From positions 1 to 30,671 of the forward strand of contig JBNGIS010020633.1 of NCBI GenBank assembly GCA_049999725.1: a stretch of DNA of 30,671 bases, read 5' to 3'. Source of the stretch: Haplomitrium mnioides. Its lineage: Eukaryota > Marchantiophyta > Haplomitriopsida > Calobryales. Positions 1 to 10,220 of this stretch are shown here, in pieces. Positions within the stretch are counted from its first letter, which is position 1, and each line of letters begins with the position of its first letter. A program made the translations under genes and the position numbers. The notes beneath the pieces were generated by a model, which was given only the letters and a program-made list of their open reading frames with translations, did not search any database and was not told where the DNA came from.

Positions 1-1158
1 ACAACAAGAAATTCTCTTCAATGTAGAAATGGACATTGGATCCAGCTTTTTCTTCACAAAGCTCTTGTCATGATGGCCTTTGCCCAAAGAATTTTTGCGT
101 AAGGTGTTTACCCGTTTGGGTTTTGGCCCAGATAAAGAATTCTTATGTTGGGCTAGACAATTCAGTCCGTAAGCAAATCCAGCAATATAAGATAATTCAT
201 CTTGAAGATCTTGGTTTTCATCATGAACACTGTTTGTTCCTTGACAAAATATTTTTGAGATACGAGTTTCTTCTTGGGGATTAGGAGAATTGTACCATTC
301 TAAACTGAATCTTGATCAATGTCTCCATTAGAAAAAAATGTTTTTTGTAATAAAATCGGTGTCTTTGGCGATAACTCCAAAGAAATGTTGATTGATTGAG
401 ACTCTTTGCCAGAATTGCTTTCCAAAATATCGTCTGAAGACTTCTCCAAAAGAATTTGATTTGTTTCAGATGTCCCAATCTTTCTATGAGAAGCAACTTG
501 AAAAGAAATTACTCGTTGTTTGAGTGGTGCTATCGGGGAGAGTGGCTCATCTCCAAAATTAAAACTGTCTAGAGATTGTATGATGTTTTTGTTCTGAATA
601 GACACACTTTTATCATGAATATTGACGTCTCACTCAGATGTAGACGAAGAAAACTCTACAATCGTCTGAAATCTCTTTGTTGAGTCTGTTTTTTCAGACA
701 TTTTGGAATACTCAAAAGAAAGATTCAACTTCGCCCGCTTGATGGGTAACAAAGATCTTTTGATGGATGAAGATTGTTTCTTTAGATCTCTACAAGCACT
801 AAGTTCCCTCTTTGATCCTTTGCGAGCAAAATGTTGAGTCATTAATCTTATGCGGGCATTGGGTTCACTCCTTGATCCTATGCGCGCATAGGGTTGACTC
901 CCTGATCCTATGCGCGCATGGACTTCACCTTCTCGATCTTTCCTGGCAAAGCTATCTCATTCAACAGAAGCCATCCTTTTCTCCAATATGCTTTCCATCA
1001 CACTTGAAGCTTTTGTATCTCCATCGCTTAACTCCCGAAAATTGACATTTGATTGAATCTCAAACTGCTTGTAAAAAGTAACACTCTTCTGTGATGATGA
1101 ATCTTGAAATTCCAATCTCTTCTTGCCTTTAAAAACTCCAGCTATTGAAAAGTCTCAC
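1..1158 (-). pseudogene. Degenerate unrecognised protein-coding gene, continues past the left edge
   Basis: On the minus strand a reading frame runs from about 1158 down to about 300, broken only by two TGA codons (complement of 957-959 and 630-632). It then continues in another frame from about 306 to base 1 without any stop, so one indel near 300 and two nonsense changes account for all the damage. The translation is lysine/serine-rich and looks like real protein; short pieces are KQFEIQSNVNF, PLSPIAPLKQRVISFQ and SYIAGFAYGLNCLAQHKNS. In the middle lies an in-frame 10-residue repeat (ARIGSRSEPN-type), encoded by the 30-bp DNA repeat at 814-933. The first ATG in the long frame is at 842, but the frame is open well upstream, so the true first exon is probably near 1160-1290 and I cannot fix it. 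The gene is divergent from the methyltransferase-like gene at 1608. I recognise no family. The coding call is moderately sure; function is unknown. Confidence 0.55.
814..933. repeat. 30-bp tandem repeat (4 clear units) with ATGCGCGCAT core
   Basis: Four consecutive 30-bp units start at 814, 844, 874 and 904, with more degenerate copies on both sides (about 785 and 934). Two units contain the palindromic core TATGCGCGCAT. On the minus strand the period is a multiple of three and is read in frame by the flanking pseudogene as a 10-residue repeat. The core resembles those of the 24-bp arrays at 2028 and 14387 and the 37-bp array at 16225. Confidence 0.8.
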
Positions 1159-1321
1159 AAAAACTAAATTATTTCAAAGAATTATTTTAACAAATATTAT
1201 GAAACTCTTACAGAACTCTCAAAGGATGCATATTTGTCATTTTCTTTGTAAAACGACAAAATTAAGAACTTTTTGGGAAGAAAATGAAAAAAAGAAATTG
1301 GAAAGATGAAAAGGAGCAATG

Positions 1322-1331
1322 CTTTATATAC
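1322..1331 (-). promoter_or_regulatory. TATA box candidate for the left gene
   Basis: Read on the minus strand the sequence is GTATATAAAG, a strong TATA match. It would place a transcription start near 1295, upstream of the minus-strand reading frame that opens near 1158. Confidence 0.45.
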
Positions 1332-1420
1332 TAACTTTTTTTTTGCACCAAGCGAACCTACATGTCAAGAGCTCTGCGAATAAGTTTTTTGGCGAGAAAA
1401 AACGTTTTTTCAAAATTTAG

Positions 1421-1430
1421 CTATAAAAAG
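1421..1430 (+). promoter_or_regulatory. TATA box candidate for the methyltransferase-like gene
   Basis: CTATAAAAAG lies 178 bp upstream of the ATG at 1608. This would give a start near 1450-1460 and a 5' leader of about 150 nt, normal for a plant gene. Confidence 0.5.
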
Positions 1431-1607
1431 AGCGCCGTTGGAAAGTTTCTTTCCATTGTTGCGAGTTCAGTTTTTGGTTTTCATTTTTTGATTATTGCTT
1501 TTTTTTCATTTACTCAGTTTTCTGCCATTTCCAGCCCTTAGTGATTCCCGAACTTTTGTTCATTACATTTTTCACCTCCAAAAACATCTTTTTTTTCTTT
1601 CTTGACA

Positions 1608-1967
1608 ATGGTCTCTCAAGGAATTGTTTTTGGCCCTGCCAAACCGAAGCCTTATAGGTATTCGGATGCTATCAAAGCTCTAGAGCCTGCAAGATTGGAG
1701 TGGAAATGGCTAGTCAACTACTGCTCGTTGAGAGACACGCATCACCATCTTTACATTTTTGCAGGTGAAGGTGAAAAATTCAATTTGGGTCTAGTGGTCC
1801 AAATTACAATGATCCAAGAAGGAAAGAAAGCCAACATTGGGTTGCTTGTGCAAGCCCAAGACTCAATAACGCTTTATTCTGCAAATTGCAAGTAATTTGA
1901 TTTTTCATAGGTCAAGGAAAGAGATTTATTTGTTGCAAATCTTCAGGTGTCAAGGGAAGATGGAAAG
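1608..1967 (+). pseudogene. Exon 1 of the methyltransferase-like gene
   Basis: The ATG at 1608 sits in a good plant initiation context (GACAATGG). Its frame runs to 1967 with two stops, TAA at 1893 and TAG at 1908. The N-terminal residues are MVSQGIVFGPAKPKPYRYSD, followed by a mixed hydrophobic/charged region (for example EWKWLVNYCSLRDTHHHLYI) with no signal peptide or membrane span. At 1968 the sequence AAG/GTGAGT is a perfect splice donor, and the same frame resumes after the acceptor at 2366 (a phase-0 intron). I recognise no domain in this exon. Lack of any signal sequence fits a nuclear protein, but that is only inference. Confidence 0.55.
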
Positions 1968-2366
1968 GTGAGTTCCAAAATCTATTTTCTTATTCTTTTT
2001 TCCTTACTTAGTTGTAACTCTTAGGATGTCCATGCGAGCATGGAATTTGAAGTCCCTATGTGCATGGACTCTGAGGTCCATGTGCGCATGGACTATGAAG
2101 TCCAAGCGAGCACGTACTCTGAAGTTCCTGCGTGGGTGGACCTTGAAGTCCATGCGCGCATGGACTTCAAAGTCTAGCCGTGCTTGGACTTGAGAGTCCA
2201 TGCACATATGGACTTCAAGGTCCAAACACACAAGAACTTTAGAGTACGTGTGCGCATGGACTTCTTTGTTTACTGCACACTGTTTTTTTTTCTTAAGTTC
2301 TTGCTTTTCTACATATCAGGTCAACATTTTCACTAATGCCAAATTCTTTTCTTTCTTTATTTTCAG
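1968..2366 (+). other. Intron 1, containing a palindromic minisatellite
   Basis: The boundaries are AAG/GTGAGT (donor, 1968) and TTTATTTTCAG (acceptor ending 2366) after a pyrimidine-rich tract. Length is 399 bp and the phase is 0. About 60% of the intron is the 24-bp array at 2028-2267. Confidence 0.6.
2028..2267. repeat. 24-bp self-complementary minisatellite, 10 units
   Basis: Ten units begin exactly every 24 bp from 2028 to 2244, with no indels although the units are diverged. The consensus is GTCCATGCGCGCATGGAC followed by TTCGAA. Each part is a perfect palindrome, so the array consensus reads the same on both strands and translates as repeated MDFEVHAR-like octapeptides in either direction. 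It lies within intron 1. The same unit recurs at 14387-14842. Confidence 0.9.
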
Positions 2367-3498
2367 TTCACTCAGTATTTGGCGAATTTTGTTGATTCGT
2401 ACAATGACGCGAAGCGGATCGAGCGAGACTTCATCAAGTTTGCCATACAAATTAAAATTCTAAAGCCAAAGTAGGGCATCAATATTCAACAGCTTGTGCC
2501 TCATCCGAGTGCAACAACATTCTCGACTCACACTACAGAGACTTCTTCCTAGAAGAAGAGAAAGGAGCTAGAGTCAAGTGAGGCTCAGAAGAAAAAAAAA
2601 ATCGGCACCGAAAAAGAAAAAACCTACATCAGCACCTATTGTTGAGGAGGAGCCAGCCCATTAGAATCTGAAGCAAAATCAACTTTGTATGCCCCCTTGT
2701 CTCCATCAGCAAGCAACTCGGGGCAAGACTCGGAGCATGAGCCGATGCCGATTCAAGCTCCAACATTGAGAGCAAAGAGGCAATCCCATAAGGGGTTGCG
2801 TACATTTCAAGAAAGAGAGTAGGTGGATCCTCAAACAACTTCTAAGGAGGACAAAAATAAGATTAAGGAGTCTGCAATCCAGCACTGTAGAGTCCGTGAA
2901 GAGACCATTACAATCAGGCTGGAAAACTTAAATCTGCCCAAGCATGGAATGGACAACTGAGGTCCATTCCAAATTCAAAGATTACACGAGGATTTTGTGG
3001 AACTTCTTGCGCAAAGAATGCTCATGAATAAGTACGTGCATTCTTTCTTCATCGTGGTTGTAGACCCGAAGTGTGGTCTCAAAGACAAGTCAGAGTTCGA
3101 CATCAAGAACCTTGACAAGTATTGTTACGAGATTGCAGAAGGCAATCACAGTGCTGCAGCAAGGTAGCTACTCATTACAAAATATGGGGCAAAGAATCCT
3201 GCTCTGTCGCTTACTAACTGTTGCGTGTACGTGGGCCTAACACCAACAGAGTCCCACATTTTTGCAACCGATGACAAGTACGACCAGAGGTACAGGCTTG
3301 AGATGACGTCTATTCAAAAGGTAGAGTATTAGCATCAATAATTTGTGGAGAGTGGGATGGTTTCATCCCAAAAATTGAAAAGGGAGCTAGTGTTGGAAAC
3401 CCTTGAGATCGTGACTTCTCAAGACAACTGGTTCTAGCTAGCATTCAAAAGTGGAGAGCTCTGGGATTTACAGTAGAGCATTTTTTCAATGTGGGAGA
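2367..3498 (+). pseudogene. Exon 2, 5' part: basic linker and ParB-like region
   Basis: The frame continues from exon 1 (starting FTQYLANFVDSYNDAKRIER). A Lys-rich stretch around 2585-2630 contains a run of about ten A's where the frame slips; it is back in the original frame by about 2665. Stops in the main frame are TAG 2472, 2550, 2820, 3165, 3330, 3435 and 3474, TGA 2958 and TAA 3339. From about 3000 to 3300 the translation is well-formed (for example KYVHSFFIVVVDPKCGLKD). It includes YEIAEGNHSAAAR at 3126-3164, similar to the I-x-(D/E)-G-N/H-x-R/H-x-x-A-A box of ParB-like domains. The exon is cut at 3498 by the retrotransposon and resumes in the same frame at 13984. The ParB call rests on one motif. 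Confidence 0.5.
3494..3498. repeat. Target-site duplication, left copy (GGAGA)
   Basis: GGAGA immediately precedes the TGTCAGC start of the 5' LTR and is repeated immediately after the 3' LTR. A 5-bp duplication is standard for LTR retrotransposon integrases. Confidence 0.9.
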
Positions 3499-5716
3499 TG
3501 TCAGCTAGTGCTTTGAAGCATTCAAGCGGAATTCACTAAAGCAGAAGCATCAGCGACCAAAATACTCCTTAGCAAGTGTGAAGGCCTCTCAGGAACAGAT
3601 GCTTACCTCAAAAAGCTGATAAGAGTAGGGTGCATGAGTCTTGGGAGGGAAATAAGATCATGGCGGAGGAGAGGAGGAAGGAGAGCAAGGATCGCCAGCC
3701 AAGGGAGGGGCCCCATTTTCAAATTCAAAGTAGGCCAGCGGGAATCCGTAGGCCTAAGGAGGATGCGAGGATGGGAGTTGGGGAGAAGGAACAGAGCAAC
3801 CACCCATGGCGAGGAGATCGTAGGAGGAAGAAGAAGGGATCAGCAACAAGGAAGCCCGAAGGCACTCCGAAGAAAGGCAGATCACGGGGGGTTCTTGCAG
3901 CGGTCACAAATCAGGAAACGAGCATCAGGAGCTAACAGGAGGAGGCGAGATCGTCACGAGGGCGAGCAAGGCCAGGGAAGATGTACGCATCGATCTCGCA
4001 AGCAAGAGCAAGCCTCGCAGAGGCCGATCGAACGATCCATCCGAGTCGGTAAGTCTTGGTGAAAGAGTGGAGTCCCCGAAAGGCCCCGCGAGATTCCACG
4101 GAAATGTGGCATCTCCACAGCCCTTTGCGGGATTCCACGGACAACGTGGCAGCATCAGGAGGCCCGCAGATATGCGGAAAGGTGCCTCCCTAAGTGGGGA
4201 GCCCACTTAACTTGGTTACGATTCGTCTTTCGACGTGAGGAGCCCGGTTAAGAGGGATCCGCGAGGAACTCAATTAGGGAGCAAAGAAAGGGGCCCGAAA
4301 GAACGACTTATCGCGGGTATGGCCGAAGGAAAATGGGAGAGTGCCGGAAAGGCGATCTATCGGAGATCCGAGAGGAGGAGGAGCGCGGAAGCCAAAGGGA
4401 CGACCTAGCGTAGATTCGTCCAGAGGAAACCCAGAGGAGAGTCGAAAGGGGGACTGATCCCTGATCTGATCGAACAAGGGCGAGTGAAGGCGAAAAGGCG
4501 ACTTGTCGGCAAACCGGTTTGAACGATGCGCATCAATGTTGAAGCGATGATCCAACGCAAACCGTCCAACAAGAAGAAGGCTGAGCCAGAAGGGCGATAT
4601 GGCGCCTATCCGGTGGGGGGAAACAAAGGGCACAACGAAAGCACGATATGTCGGCGAATCGGCGAGCGAGATTAGAGCGGCCGGAAAACGAAGCTAATGC
4701 CGGTGCGACCGACGGAGGAGCTACCGGTGTCGAAAGGGTGACACTTTGCCGCTTCAGCATCCAGAAAGGTAAAAGTTTGACGGGATGCAGTAGAAAGTTC
4801 GAAAGGGGCGAAAGGTCCGAAAGGGCCTAGTAGTTCTTATAATGAGCCTTTGAAAGTGTTAACAAAGCTAGCCTCAGGCGCGCGAGTAGTTCTTACTTCG
4901 AAAGTACGGCGAAATGGTGACATCAATATCGTTCTTATTTGGCAAGCAAGGACAGTCTGTGGCGGTTCTACGGATGACATGGCGAGCGTAGGGAGTCCGC
5001 GGGAGGCTTCGAAAACGTGGTGCGCTGAGGAGCCGAGACGTGTTTCCGAAGGTCAACTTTGGAAGAAGGGTCCGCGTGACGGTCTGCTTGCCCTTTTGCG
5101 GAGCGGCGTCAGACGGCGGCCTTTGGAGGACGTGGCGACTCTAGGGACCCCGAGGCAATTCACGGGACACGCGGCACTATGAGAGGAGTTCACCTGACCT
5201 CAAGCATCGTGCGGGTCAACTACGGAGGGAGCAGTCAGCGCAACGGTCAGCTTACCTCCTTACGAGGCGGCGTCGGACGGCGGTGCAGCGAACGATGTGG
5301 CGCGAGGAGAAGAAAGAAGCATCTACAAGGGGATCTAAGGAAATTCCCTGGAGTCGGTTCTGTGGGGCACTGCGGAACTTGGTTCCGAAGCGCCTCTTCG
5401 GACTTGCTCTTGCGAGAATCTGTGGAATCTCTTCCCGCAAGATTCCTCGGAGCTGTTATCGTTGTCCTTGGCTTTTCCTCGACCAACTATTGGACACGCG
5501 GCGCGCGCTACTTGTCCGTTGCAACGGGATTAATTGACAAGCGCCACGCGTCGTCACTTCTTAGCTCCAGGGAGCTAACAGGATTAAAGACCTTTCGTGG
5601 GAGCGGGCGTCGTAGGGCAGCGCGCGAGGGGAGTATACATTGTTTCTCATCGAATTCCTTCGGGTTGATGCACAGGCAATTGTTGGAGATGTAGCGTTGC
5701 GGGGCACGAGATTCGC

Positions 5717-6230
5717 GCATGGTAAGGCAAGGCGATAATTCATTGAAGGCTACGTGAAGCAGAGTTACTAGCCCCAGGAGAACCGGGGGATTTAGAGGAG
5801 GACTGGGGGGAGACCCAGGTGACCTCATCCTTGCAGGCGGACCAGGGCGGAGGGTTACTGATACGATAGCTGGAAGGAGTTTTTGGTCGGTTGAGAACTA
5901 AGGAGGGGCTGCCGGGTAGGGAGCTTAGGGTCGTCTCAGCATTTCATGGGCAATTGCGGCGCGACAGCGATAGCAAGAAAGGGAAATTACGCATGGTAAG
6001 GCAGGGCAATAATTCATTGAAGGCTACGTAAAGCAGAGGTACTAACCCCAGGGGAACCAAGGGATTTAAAGGAGGACTGGGGGGAGACCTAGGTGACCTC
6101 ATCCTTGTAGGCAGACCAGGGTGGAGGGCAACTGATACGATAGCTTGAAGGAGTTTTTGGTCGACTAAGAACTAAGGAGAGACTGTTGAGTAGGGAGCTT
6201 GGAGTCTCTCGGCATTCCCTTGTGCAAGCG
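5717..6230 (+). repeat. 274-bp direct duplication inside the 5' LTR
   Basis: Sequence beginning GCATGGTAAGGC at 5717 is repeated from 5991, including the shared words GATACGATAGCT and GGTGACCTCATCCTTG. The offset is 274 bp and the second copy fades near 6220. The 3' LTR has the same duplication at 12437 and 12711 with the same offset, so it predates this insertion. Confidence 0.85.
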
Positions 6231-6540
6231 CATCAACCCAGAGTGTTCGGAGAACACTCTGGTGTGTTATTCTTCAAGTGGAGCTGAGGGGGGGGGGGGG
6301 GGTTGGTTGTGCGAGTGTCGGTGCACTGGGCGTAGTAAGACCCGTCGAGGCTCGAGGGTGGAGTGGGCTACCTGCAGCTGGTAAAGCTGTCTTCTAGAGG
6401 TGGAAGTAAAAGAAACTCTCTTCCTAGCATAAGGAAGTAAAAGCAGGGCTTCTCGCGAGGGAAGTTAAAAAACTATCTGGAGAGGAGGGTGTGTGGGTTG
6501 CTGGGCTGCAGTTGTAAGGCAGCGGGATTCACAAGGGAAG

Positions 6541-6547
6541 TATAAAT
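6541..6547 (+). promoter_or_regulatory. Candidate LTR TATA box
   Basis: TATAAAT in the AT-richer 3' third of the LTR, about 420 bp upstream of an AATAAA at 6959. The equivalent sequence is kept in the 3' LTR near 13295. It is the best core-promoter candidate by position, but TATAAAT at 6994 is an alternative. Confidence 0.35.
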
Positions 6548-6958
6548 CAGTTAGAATTCCAGAGGGCCTTCAAGGACTTTGTTTTCTCTTGCATATATTT
6601 TATATAAGTGTTGTCCATATATGTGTAGTTAGATTTCCTTTCTGCATGTGTGTCCTCTTGAGTTGTTAGATTAGTGGACATCGGATCAGTTGAGCAGACC
6701 CTGGGAACACACTTGAAGGGGGAGTCCAATCCCTTGACACAAGTCTAGTATCATGGGGGTGAATGCTCTCTGTTCCTGATCCAGTTTGCATAGTTAGGAA
6801 TTAGTGCAGCTTAGGATAGTTAGGATAATCTAGTTAAGCTCTGTGACAACCCTGAGAGGGGGAGTCCAGCCTTTCGTAGTGTTCAGCTGTGCAGGTCACC
6901 AACACCATTTTGCCCAAGCACAAATAAGGTGGTAGGGCCTAAGTCATTGGGTCCTAGG

Positions 6959-6964
6959 AATAAA
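6959..6964 (+). terminator. Candidate LTR polyadenylation signal AATAAA
   Basis: AATAAA lies about 260 bp before the LTR end and downstream of the TATA candidate at 6541, the order expected for an R region. It is conserved in the 3' LTR at about 13716. Confidence 0.35.
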
Positions 6965-7222
6965 GAGGAAGAATCACACAAATCACAACTGGGTATAAAT
7001 GGATATGGACCTGTGGATGGTTGAATGTCTGACTTGAGTGTGAGAAGAGGAAGAGTGAGAGAAGCATACCATGCTTGTAAGGAGAGGAAAAGTCCTTAAG
7101 GTCTGAAAGTGGTAACTAGCAAGGGGCCATCTCAGAAAAGAACCTGAAAGCCTGTAAAACACGTCCTCTCTTGCCTCGAAATAGGGCCTGAAAAGGTTAA
7201 GGCGTGAAACAAGGGAGTGACA

Positions 7223-7379
7223 TGAATTTTTTGGCGCTAGAAGGAGGACCAAGGGTTTGAAAAAACCTGAGACCAACCTGAACCAGAGAGACCACTGTAA
7301 GCACAAGAGACTCAAGTCAGTTAGGAGAAGGTTACTTCCGAGAAACAGAGCAACTGGGGGTTGAGGCTGTTGAGGAAGA
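7223..7379 (+). other. Untranslated leader of the element
   Basis: Between the LTR and the gag ATG there is no coding sequence beyond the primer-binding site. The leader is purine-rich. Confidence 0.5.
7232..7250 (+). promoter_or_regulatory. Primer-binding site of the gag-protease element
   Basis: TGGCGCTAGAAGGAGGACC begins nine bases after the 5' LTR end. The TGGCGC start pairs with tRNA 3' ends of type ...GCGCCA, as in plant Ty3/gypsy primer sites. I do not assign the tRNA species. Confidence 0.65.
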
Positions 7380-9149
7380 GTGGCGGAAGGAAGGAACCCC
7401 TCGGTGGAAGTGGCAGTGGCCAGTGGAGGGATGGCCAACCAGGTGCCACCTTCTGGGCTTCAGGGAAGATTCAAATACAGGTCCTTCAAGGGACGCCCGA
7501 AGGATGACCCAGATGCATGGCTGGATGACCTAGAGAACACTACGGCAGCAAATGGAGAAGCCCATGTCAAGATTGGAATCCTGCTAGCAGTGCTAAAGGG
7601 AGAGGCCCAGCCCTGGTACAAGGACCTGCCAGACAATGTAAAAAAAGACTGGCATGCATTCAAGGAAGCCTTCACAACGGAGTTCCGGGGAATTGGCGAA
7701 GAAACTGAGGCGCTGATCAAGATGGGTCAGCTCAAGATGAAGAAGAAGGAGTTTGTGAGAAGGTTTTTCCAACGGTTCAAGAAGGTGACGAGGAAGCTAA
7801 ACCCTCCAGCCACAGACGGAATGCTCACATCGTGGTTCTTAGCAGCACTATCCCAAGGAATTGGGACCTAGGTGCGCCAAACGGATCCACAGACTCTCGA
7901 TGAGGCAGTCAATGCAGCCAGATCCCATGTGAAGGTTGCTACCACCAGTTCTCGAAGGAAGGCAAGGTCCAGGTACAACTCTGACGATTCTTCGGACACC
8001 TCAGATAGTGATGAGGGAACAGATCAGAGTTCCGAGTCCTCATTGGAAAGTGAGAATGAGTCGAGCAGTAGCAGCTCAGACGAGGACCGGTCATCCAGGA
8101 GGAAGAAGAAGAAGAAGCAGGTGAAGGAGGTGCATCATCACAAGGGGGCCAGCAAGGGGAGGTACAAGAAAACCAAACCCGAACCCGAGGCTAGCAGGAA
8201 GCCAGGGGAGGGATCGAATTGAGGAACTGAGTGCCAAGATGGAGGCGATGAACATTTCCTGGCAAGGATCAAGCCGGAGGGAAGACCCCTACCGACCCGA
8301 AGAGTTGGAGTCTGGTGTGTCCGCTGCTAGCAACACGGACATTCCCCTCAGGAATGTCTGAATGACACCAATGATGTGCAGTATGTAAGGGAGGAAGCAC
8401 CAGAGTACGTGAGAGAAGAGGTGGAGTATGTCTTGGAGGAGGCCCCAGACACTGTGTATCAAATCAACGGGGGACCTCGGACAATTTTGAGCAGGCCTAC
8501 AGGAGGGAATGTAGGGCCTGTGAATTAGTGGGCTGCTACTCGGCCACCCAGGACCACAATCATGATATGTTGGAATTGTGGCCATCCCGATCACATTTCA
8601 TCGAGCTGTCCGGAGCCGCGAAAGAGCAGTTATGGCCAACCGCCTTCCCTATGCTCCCAATGCAAAATGGAGGGGCATGTGGCCATGAATTGCTCGACCA
8701 AAAGGCCTGATGTTGCTCCTAGACCAAGTGCGAATCCTCCTCCCCCCTCAGCTACCAATATAATTACTTTAGAAATGGAGGAGGCAGCGAAATTGCCGGG
8801 CTGGGAGACGCCAACTTCCGAGGAGTGTTTGTGGGTGGTCACCAGGGCAGGGGCTAAGGCCACAAAGAAAAGCCACAAGAAGGCGGAGAAAAGAGCTGAG
8901 AAGGAAGTGGCTCAAGCAACCCCACCTCGAGATGATCCTGATTATTGGCGAGATCATCCGAAATGGTTCTATTCGGAGCAGCATGACCAGGTGAGGAAGC
9001 AGTTGGAGGCTTTGGAGGCCCTGGAGCAAGAGCAAGCAGAAGAAGAGACCCTCATGGAAGTCCGGAAGCAGCAGGGAGGGCTCCAAGAGGTGCAAGAGAG
9101 GATTGCAGCTGCCGAAGAGGGGGTGAAGCCTAGCCCCTACAGCATTTAA
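7380..9149 (+). pseudogene. gag: gag (capsid/nucleocapsid) of the gag-protease element
   Basis: The frame opening near 7380 starts just before the ATG-containing MANQVPPSGLQG segment. It continues in one register to 9149 and on into protease, with stops TAG 7869, TGA 8220, TAG 8328, TAG 8526 and TAA 9147. The capsid domain shows the retrotransposon-gag pattern (DDPDAWLDDLE; GEAQPWYKDLPDNVKKDWHAF; RRFFQRFKKVTRKLNP). It is followed by an acidic, Ser-rich spacer and a Lys run (7980-8130). Three CCHC zinc knuckles follow: C-x2-C-x4-H-x4-C at 8316-8357 (containing one of the stops), CWNCGHPDHISSSC near 8565 and CSQCKMEGHVAMNC near 8650. After these comes a charged, coiled-coil-like tail (KAEKRAEKEVAQ to EEQAEEETLMEV). 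Three knuckles are more than usual for Ty3/gypsy. Gag would package the element RNA in cytoplasmic particles. Confidence 0.8.
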
Positions 9150-9938
9150 GCGGACATAAGAAATTGTCCTGTCACGGCCATAGTAGGCCAACTCCTCAAG
9201 GATAGCCCACTATACTGGAGACAGCTCCGTGAATTGCTGATGGGTGCAAAGAGGAGGAAGAGGCTGCCCAAGGTGGGAGTTCCAGCAGACTTGCAACTGG
9301 TTTGTGAGGACAAGGGGGCCCCTGAGATCGACATACAGATCACGGGATGCACATTGTCATTGGTGCCCGTAGACGGAGGGGCATGCGTCAACATCATGGT
9401 GGAGGAGACTGCTCACAAGCTGGGATTCACGGAATTCCAGCACACCTCCCGAATCATGAGGCTGGCGGATGGGTCACGCGTAAAGCCATTGGGCTCTCTC
9501 TTGCAAGTCCCAACATTCATCGGAGGGGAGGAATTCAAGCTCAACTACCTAGTGATACGACCCGCCAGAGCATCTCCTTACCCGGTGTTGATCGGGAGAC
9601 CGTGGCTGTATGGGGCCAAGGTAATGCACAACTGGGGGAATTCTGCACTGGTGTTCGGCCCCAACAGAACGACAGTGCATTACGAGCATGTTCCTCATCT
9701 GGAGGAAACGCAGTCTAAGGAAAAGTACGAGAGTGAGTGGTCCGAGGAAGAAGAGGACTTGGAGTACCACTACTGGGTACAAGTCGTGAGTGAAGCAACA
9801 GAGGGGGATCTGTTGGAGGAGGGTGTGAAGTTTGTCCACCAAAGTAAATTCTCAGCCTATGACAGACCAGAGCACCAGTGGAAATCGGCGGTAGATGGGG
9901 CCAAAGGTGAGGACACCATGGGGCACCTCGACAAATAG
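9150..9938 (+). pseudogene. PR: Retropepsin-like aspartic protease of the gag-protease element
   Basis: In the same register as gag after TAA 9147, and open to TAG at 9936-9938. The first in-frame ATG is at 9234 but coding similarity begins earlier (RNCPVTAIVGQLLKDSP), so it was part of a gag-PR polyprotein. The active-site region is VPVDGGACVNIM (about 9363-9398): Asp followed by Gly-Gly rather than the canonical D-[ST]-G. The downstream ILIG-type motif appears as VLIGRPWLYGAKVMHNWG (near 9585-9640). An acidic C-terminal tail follows (EEEEDLEYHYWVQ). A protease of this type would cleave the Gag polyprotein during particle maturation. No reverse transcriptase follows. Confidence 0.8.
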
Positions 9939-10057
9939 AAGGGGTATGAGGATCAACGGAAAAACGAGGGCCCAACTATGACCTCATCAAGGGCGCCCAA
10001 CAACCGCAAGTAAGTTGTTTGTGTGTGTGTGAGTGTGTGTTTTGTGGGGGGGGGGGG

Positions 10058-10157
10058 NNNNNNNNNNNNNNNNNNNNNNNNNNNNNNNNNNNNNNNNNNN
10101 NNNNNNNNNNNNNNNNNNNNNNNNNNNNNNNNNNNNNNNNNNNNNNNNNNNNNNNNN
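10058..10157. other. Assembly gap (100 N) after a poly-G run
   Basis: Exactly 100 N directly follow a run of 13 G's. The round length suggests a gap of unknown size. Confidence 0.95.
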
Positions 10158-10207
10158 ACCAGAAAATTGAGGGAGAAGAGGTGTGTTCGCGGGGACGCGT
10201 CACACTT

Positions 10208-10220
10208 GAAGGGGGAGTTA
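10208..10220 (+). promoter_or_regulatory. Polypurine tract
   Basis: GAAGGGGGAG immediately upstream of the 3' LTR start at 10221 is the expected plus-strand primer site. An 18-nt sequence including it (10201-10218) recurs exactly inside both LTRs. Confidence 0.8.

Larger units (their letters stand above)
1159..1607. promoter_or_regulatory. Divergent intergenic region, candidate bidirectional promoter
   Basis: This AT-rich stretch separates the minus-strand pseudogene from the plus-strand ATG at 1608. It has no long reading frame. It contains a TATA-like sequence for each direction, spaced about 100 bp apart with the gene starts on the expected sides, which suggests a shared promoter region. 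The call is inferred from layout and motifs only. Confidence 0.45.
3499..7222 (+). repeat. 5' LTR (3724 bp)
   Basis: It starts TGTCAGC and ends GTGACA and aligns along its full length with 10221-13978. The first two thirds is GC- and purine-rich (many CGAAAGG-like words), and the last third is more AT-rich. Candidate signals near the 3' end are TATAAATC at 6541, TATAAAT at 6994 and AATAAA at 6959. It holds a 15-G run (6288-6302), a 274-bp internal direct duplication starting at 5717 and a polypurine-tract-like sequence at 6708-6725. Reading frames of up to about 190 codons in the LTR pair occur on both strands and I do not regard them as genes. Confidence 0.92.
9939..10220 (+). other. Non-coding 3' segment with GT/poly-G tract and assembly gap
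   Basis: After the protease stop there is about 120 bp, then a GT-rich microsatellite (10017-10045) passing into a run of G's, then 100 N (10058-10157), then 63 bp to the 3' LTR. I see no coding sequence here. The gap length is conventional and should not be taken as measured. Confidence 0.7.

Noticed and set aside
1890-1909. Tiny intron GTAATTTGATTTTTCATAG
   Set aside because: At 19 nt it is below any workable plant intron length; two nonsense changes are simpler.
10017-10057. GT repeat and G run as a possible quadruplex or Z-DNA regulatory element
   Set aside because: Simple-sequence DNA beside an assembly gap; nothing else supports a function.
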